DNA of 64,000 nt from Pseudomonas batumici (GTDB lineage Bacteria; Pseudomonadota; Gammaproteobacteria; Pseudomonadales; Pseudomonadaceae). The notes beneath the pieces were generated by a model. It searched no databases, was not told where the DNA came from, and saw nothing but the letters and a program-made list of their open reading frames with translations. This document shows positions 62,197-64,000 of this stretch, piece after piece. The DNA lies in contig NZ_JXDG01000034.1 in the NCBI RefSeq assembly GCF_000820515.1, positions 30,487 through 94,486 of the forward strand, given 5' to 3'. Position 1 is the stretch's first letter, and every line of letters starts with the position of its first letter. Position numbers and translations under genes: made by a program.

Positions 62197-62886
62197 TCAG
62201 CCGGCCTCCCCCAGCCGCTCCAGGACAAAAGCCCTGGCGTGGCGGGTCATCTGGTCGAGCTGGCGATCACGCTGCTTCTCGGCGTCCACCATCGCCCGCT
62301 TGCCGTGTTGCTGCAGCAGATAGGCATGAATCTGTCGCACTTCAAGCGAACGATAGATGGGCGCGATATCCAGCACCGCCACCAGGCCATCGGTGCCATG
62401 GTCACGGGTATTCATCAGCACCTGCGGCCCGCGCGCAGCCAGTACCTGGAAGCCCATGGCCTCGAACACCGGCACCTTGCCGACGACGCAGGCCAGTTCC
62501 ACATGGGGATAGCGTTCGAGCATCCGCTGCATCATCGCCCGCGCGACACCCTGGCGCCGATAGCCTTCGCGCACCGCCATATAGGCCACCGAGCACGCCT
62601 GCGGATCGTCCTTCACCGGCAGATACAGCAGGAAACCAATGACCTTCTCGGGATCCTGCGCATCCGTGGCCACAATCAATTCAACGGCCAGGCCCCTGGA
62701 GCCATCCATCGCCTGCAGATACAGGTGAACTTCATAGCCGACGCCATATTGATACAGGTTGTAGAGCGGATTGCTCGGCGCGATGGCCACCTGGCTGACG
62801 TCGGTGACGTAATCCACGACCATCTGCTGGATCTGGCTGTGGATCGACTCCGGGGGTGGGGTTTCAAACAAGGTGATCGTGGACAT
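62197..62886 (-). CDS. GNAT family N-acetyltransferase
   Basis: A 229-residue protein with a central GNAT core (VAYMAVREGYRRQGVARAMMQRMLERYPHVEL, the acetyl-CoA-binding Arg-x-x-Gly-x-Ala loop, then GFQVL) flanked by extra N- and C-terminal segments. The C-terminus is helical and basic (LLQQHGKRAMVDAEKQRDRQLDQM). The start MSTITLFETPPPESIHSQ is chosen at 62886; a longer frame is unsupported. The substrate is unknown. It is followed on the same strand, upstream, by a LysE/RhtB exporter gene. Confidence 0.85.
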   Translation of the reverse strand: MSTITLFETPPPESIHSQIQQMVVDYVTDVSQVAIAPSNPLYNLYQYGVGYEVHLYLQAMDGSRGLAVELIVATDAQDPEKVIGFLLYLPVKDDPQACSVAYMAVREGYRRQGVARAMMQRMLERYPHVELACVVGKVPVFEAMGFQVLAARGPQVLMNTRDHGTDGLVAVLDIAPIYRSLEVRQIHAYLLQQHGKRAMVDAEKQRDRQLDQMTRHARAFVLERLGEAG

Positions 62887-62964
62887 CGAACATCGGGCTC
62901 CGAGGATTGAGGCGCACCCTCGGCGATCATCAGCAAAGGGCCCGAGCATGATAACCCGTCCTGA

Positions 62965-63594
62965 TCAGGTCGGGCGGTTGAGCAATACCAGGCGCGCCGC
63001 CAGCCCCGCCATCACGGCGGCAAAGCCGTAGCTGCCCAGGCGCCGGGACAGGCCACCGGCCGGCAGCCTGCCGCGAACCAGGCTGGCAAAGACTGCCAGC
63101 GAGCTATGAAAAACCAGGGCGATCAGCGCCAGCAGGATCCCCAGCCCGACCAACTGCAGGGTGATACTGCCACGTTCGAGACTGACGAACTGGGGCAGGA
63201 AGACCATGAAAAACAGCAAGGCCTTGGGATTGAGCAGGCTGTTCAGCGTGGCCCGGACAAAGATCGAGCGCATCGACACCAGCGGGGCCTGGTCTTGCGC
63301 CGCCGTTGCCGTGACCCGCAACGCCATCCAGGCCAGCCACAGCAGGTAGGCTGCACCGGCCCAGCGGATCAGCTCGAACGCCGGCGCCCAGCTCATGACC
63401 AGCCCGCCGATCCCGGCGCTGACCGCCACGGTCATCAACAGATCAGCCAGGGTGATACCCAATGCCGCCGCCACTCCACCTTTCCAGCCATGGGCCACGG
63501 CATGGGTGGTCACAAAGGCCATGTTGGGCCCGGGAATCACCAGCAACATCATCACGGCGGCAGCGAACACCGCCAGGGAAGAGAGATCGATCAT
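62965..63594 (-). CDS. LysE/RhtB-family amino-acid exporter
   Basis: A 209-residue inner-membrane protein with five to six membrane segments. The family signature is VIPGPNMAFVTTHAVAHGWKGGVAAALGITLADLL at residues 20-55. LNSLLNPKALLFFMVFLPQF follows. The ATG at 63594 is preferred; a TTG at 63612 is possible. Likely role: efflux of homoserine, threonine or similar amino acids. Confidence 0.92.
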   Translation of the reverse strand: MIDLSSLAVFAAAVMMLLVIPGPNMAFVTTHAVAHGWKGGVAAALGITLADLLMTVAVSAGIGGLVMSWAPAFELIRWAGAAYLLWLAWMALRVTATAAQDQAPLVSMRSIFVRATLNSLLNPKALLFFMVFLPQFVSLERGSITLQLVGLGILLALIALVFHSSLAVFASLVRGRLPAGGLSRRLGSYGFAAVMAGLAARLVLLNRPT

Positions 63595-63844
63595 GGTCAG
63601 CACACCCGACAAGGAAGGCCCTCACCTTAGCCTGGTTGCGCGCCAGGCATCAGGAACAGCCGGGAACGATTCGGGCGTAACAGTCCTGCGTATCATCCAA
63701 TGTGTGTTGGCTGGACGGACACCGCTAAACCCAATTGCTGCGGCTTGTCGATCTTCTTGCTCCCGTTCCAACATGTCGATGATCAGATCGGTCGCCATTA
63801 CATTCCGGACCCTCTTTGTTCGAGTGATGGATGACGCGCCGTTT

Positions 63845-64000
63845 TCATTGCTGGGGCCCTTGCTGCTGAGACGGATGTTGCTGGTGTTGCGGTTTCTGTT
63901 GCGGCTGCGGTTGTTGCTGCGGCTGATGCGGTAGCTGTCCCGTCTCATGCTGCTGTTGAAGCAGTCTCTGTTGCGGCAGCAGCTGCGGTTGTTGCTGCAA
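63845..64000 (-). CDS. Gln/Pro-rich C-terminal end of a protein (partial)
   Basis: A minus-strand frame enters from the right edge and runs 51 codons to a TGA at 63845. The product is almost entirely Gln, Pro, His and Leu (for example QPQQQPQPQQKPQHQQ). The CAG/CAA/CCG alternation gives the DNA a repetitive look. Without the N-terminal part the protein cannot be named. The frame could also be non-coding repeat, but stop position and codon mix favour a real low-complexity tail. Confidence 0.5.
   Translation of the reverse strand: MQQQPQLLPQQRLLQQQHETGQLPHQPQQQPQPQQKPQHQQHPSQQQGPQQ

Overview
The window is GC-rich chromosomal DNA of a Pseudomonas, most likely of the P. fluorescens complex. The basis is a complete mtlEFGKDYZ polyol operon with a mannitol 2-dehydrogenase whose catalytic residues fall at the P. 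fluorescens positions, an MvaT/MvaV-type silencer, an MuxAB/MdtAB RND pump, 4-hydroxyphenylpyruvate dioxygenase, an efeUOB iron operon, a DUF2790 protein, and nine paired REP palindromes (REPINs) of the GTAGGAGCCGGCTTGCTGGCG type. No rRNA, tRNA, CRISPR array, insertion sequence or prophage was seen. Most of the window looks like ordinary accessory/core chromosome.

Layout. 1-3 kb: start of an RND efflux operon (muxA, partial muxB). 3.1-4.4 kb: two tandem thiol peroxidases. 4.5-8.4 kb: YhhY-like acetyltransferase, hpd, a DMT exporter and its divergent LysR regulator. 8.4-11.8 kb: a CSS/EAL c-di-GMP phosphodiesterase, mvaV with a probable TTG start, a probable GacA-controlled small RNA, and gloA. 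11.8-14.2 kb: ahpF and ahpC. 14.2-16.4 kb: a Cre-like tyrosine recombinase divergent from a KfrA-like coiled-coil DNA-binding protein. 16.7-25.1 kb: the mtl operon. 25.1-28.4 kb: a PilT/PilU-like ATPase, a hybrid histidine kinase, and ppiC.

28.4-35 kb: an eight-gene, single-strand cluster (polar amino-acid-type ABC transporter, RidA, IclR regulator, PLP-dependent dehydratase, 2-keto-3-deoxygluconate-type kinase). I read it as a D-glucosaminate (2-amino-2-deoxygluconate) uptake and catabolic operon; a perfect 16-bp palindrome just upstream of its first gene is the likely IclR operator. 35.4-40.2 kb: a DUF2790 protein and a Fur-boxed efeU-efeO-efeB-efeM iron operon. 40.4-43.1 kb: pssA, and a TetR regulator with a DUF1348 gene. 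43.3-45.2 kb: TPR protein, ECF sigma factor and anti-sigma factor, where the sigma gene appears to lack a normal start codon. 45.3-48.3 kb: nicotinamidase, a SulP transporter and an overlapping ParB-like protein. 48.5-52.5 kb: glycerate kinase, CdaR regulator and MFS transporter. 52.5-58.7 kb: a Lys/His-rich small exported protein, an aldo/keto reductase, a GAF-EAL protein, pirin with its LysR regulator, and a DUF3592 protein. 59-64 kb: mqo, a CAP-domain protein, an acetyltransferase, a LysE/RhtB exporter, and the Gln-rich end of a protein cut by the window edge.

The strongest candidates for something not well described are the inferred D-glucosaminate operon with a fold-type III PLP enzyme, the chromosomal recombinase/KfrA pair, the candidate Gac-type small RNA beside mvaV, the TPR/sigma/anti-sigma unit with a Tat-like motif in the anti-sigma factor, and REPINs that supply the stop codons of two neighbouring genes.
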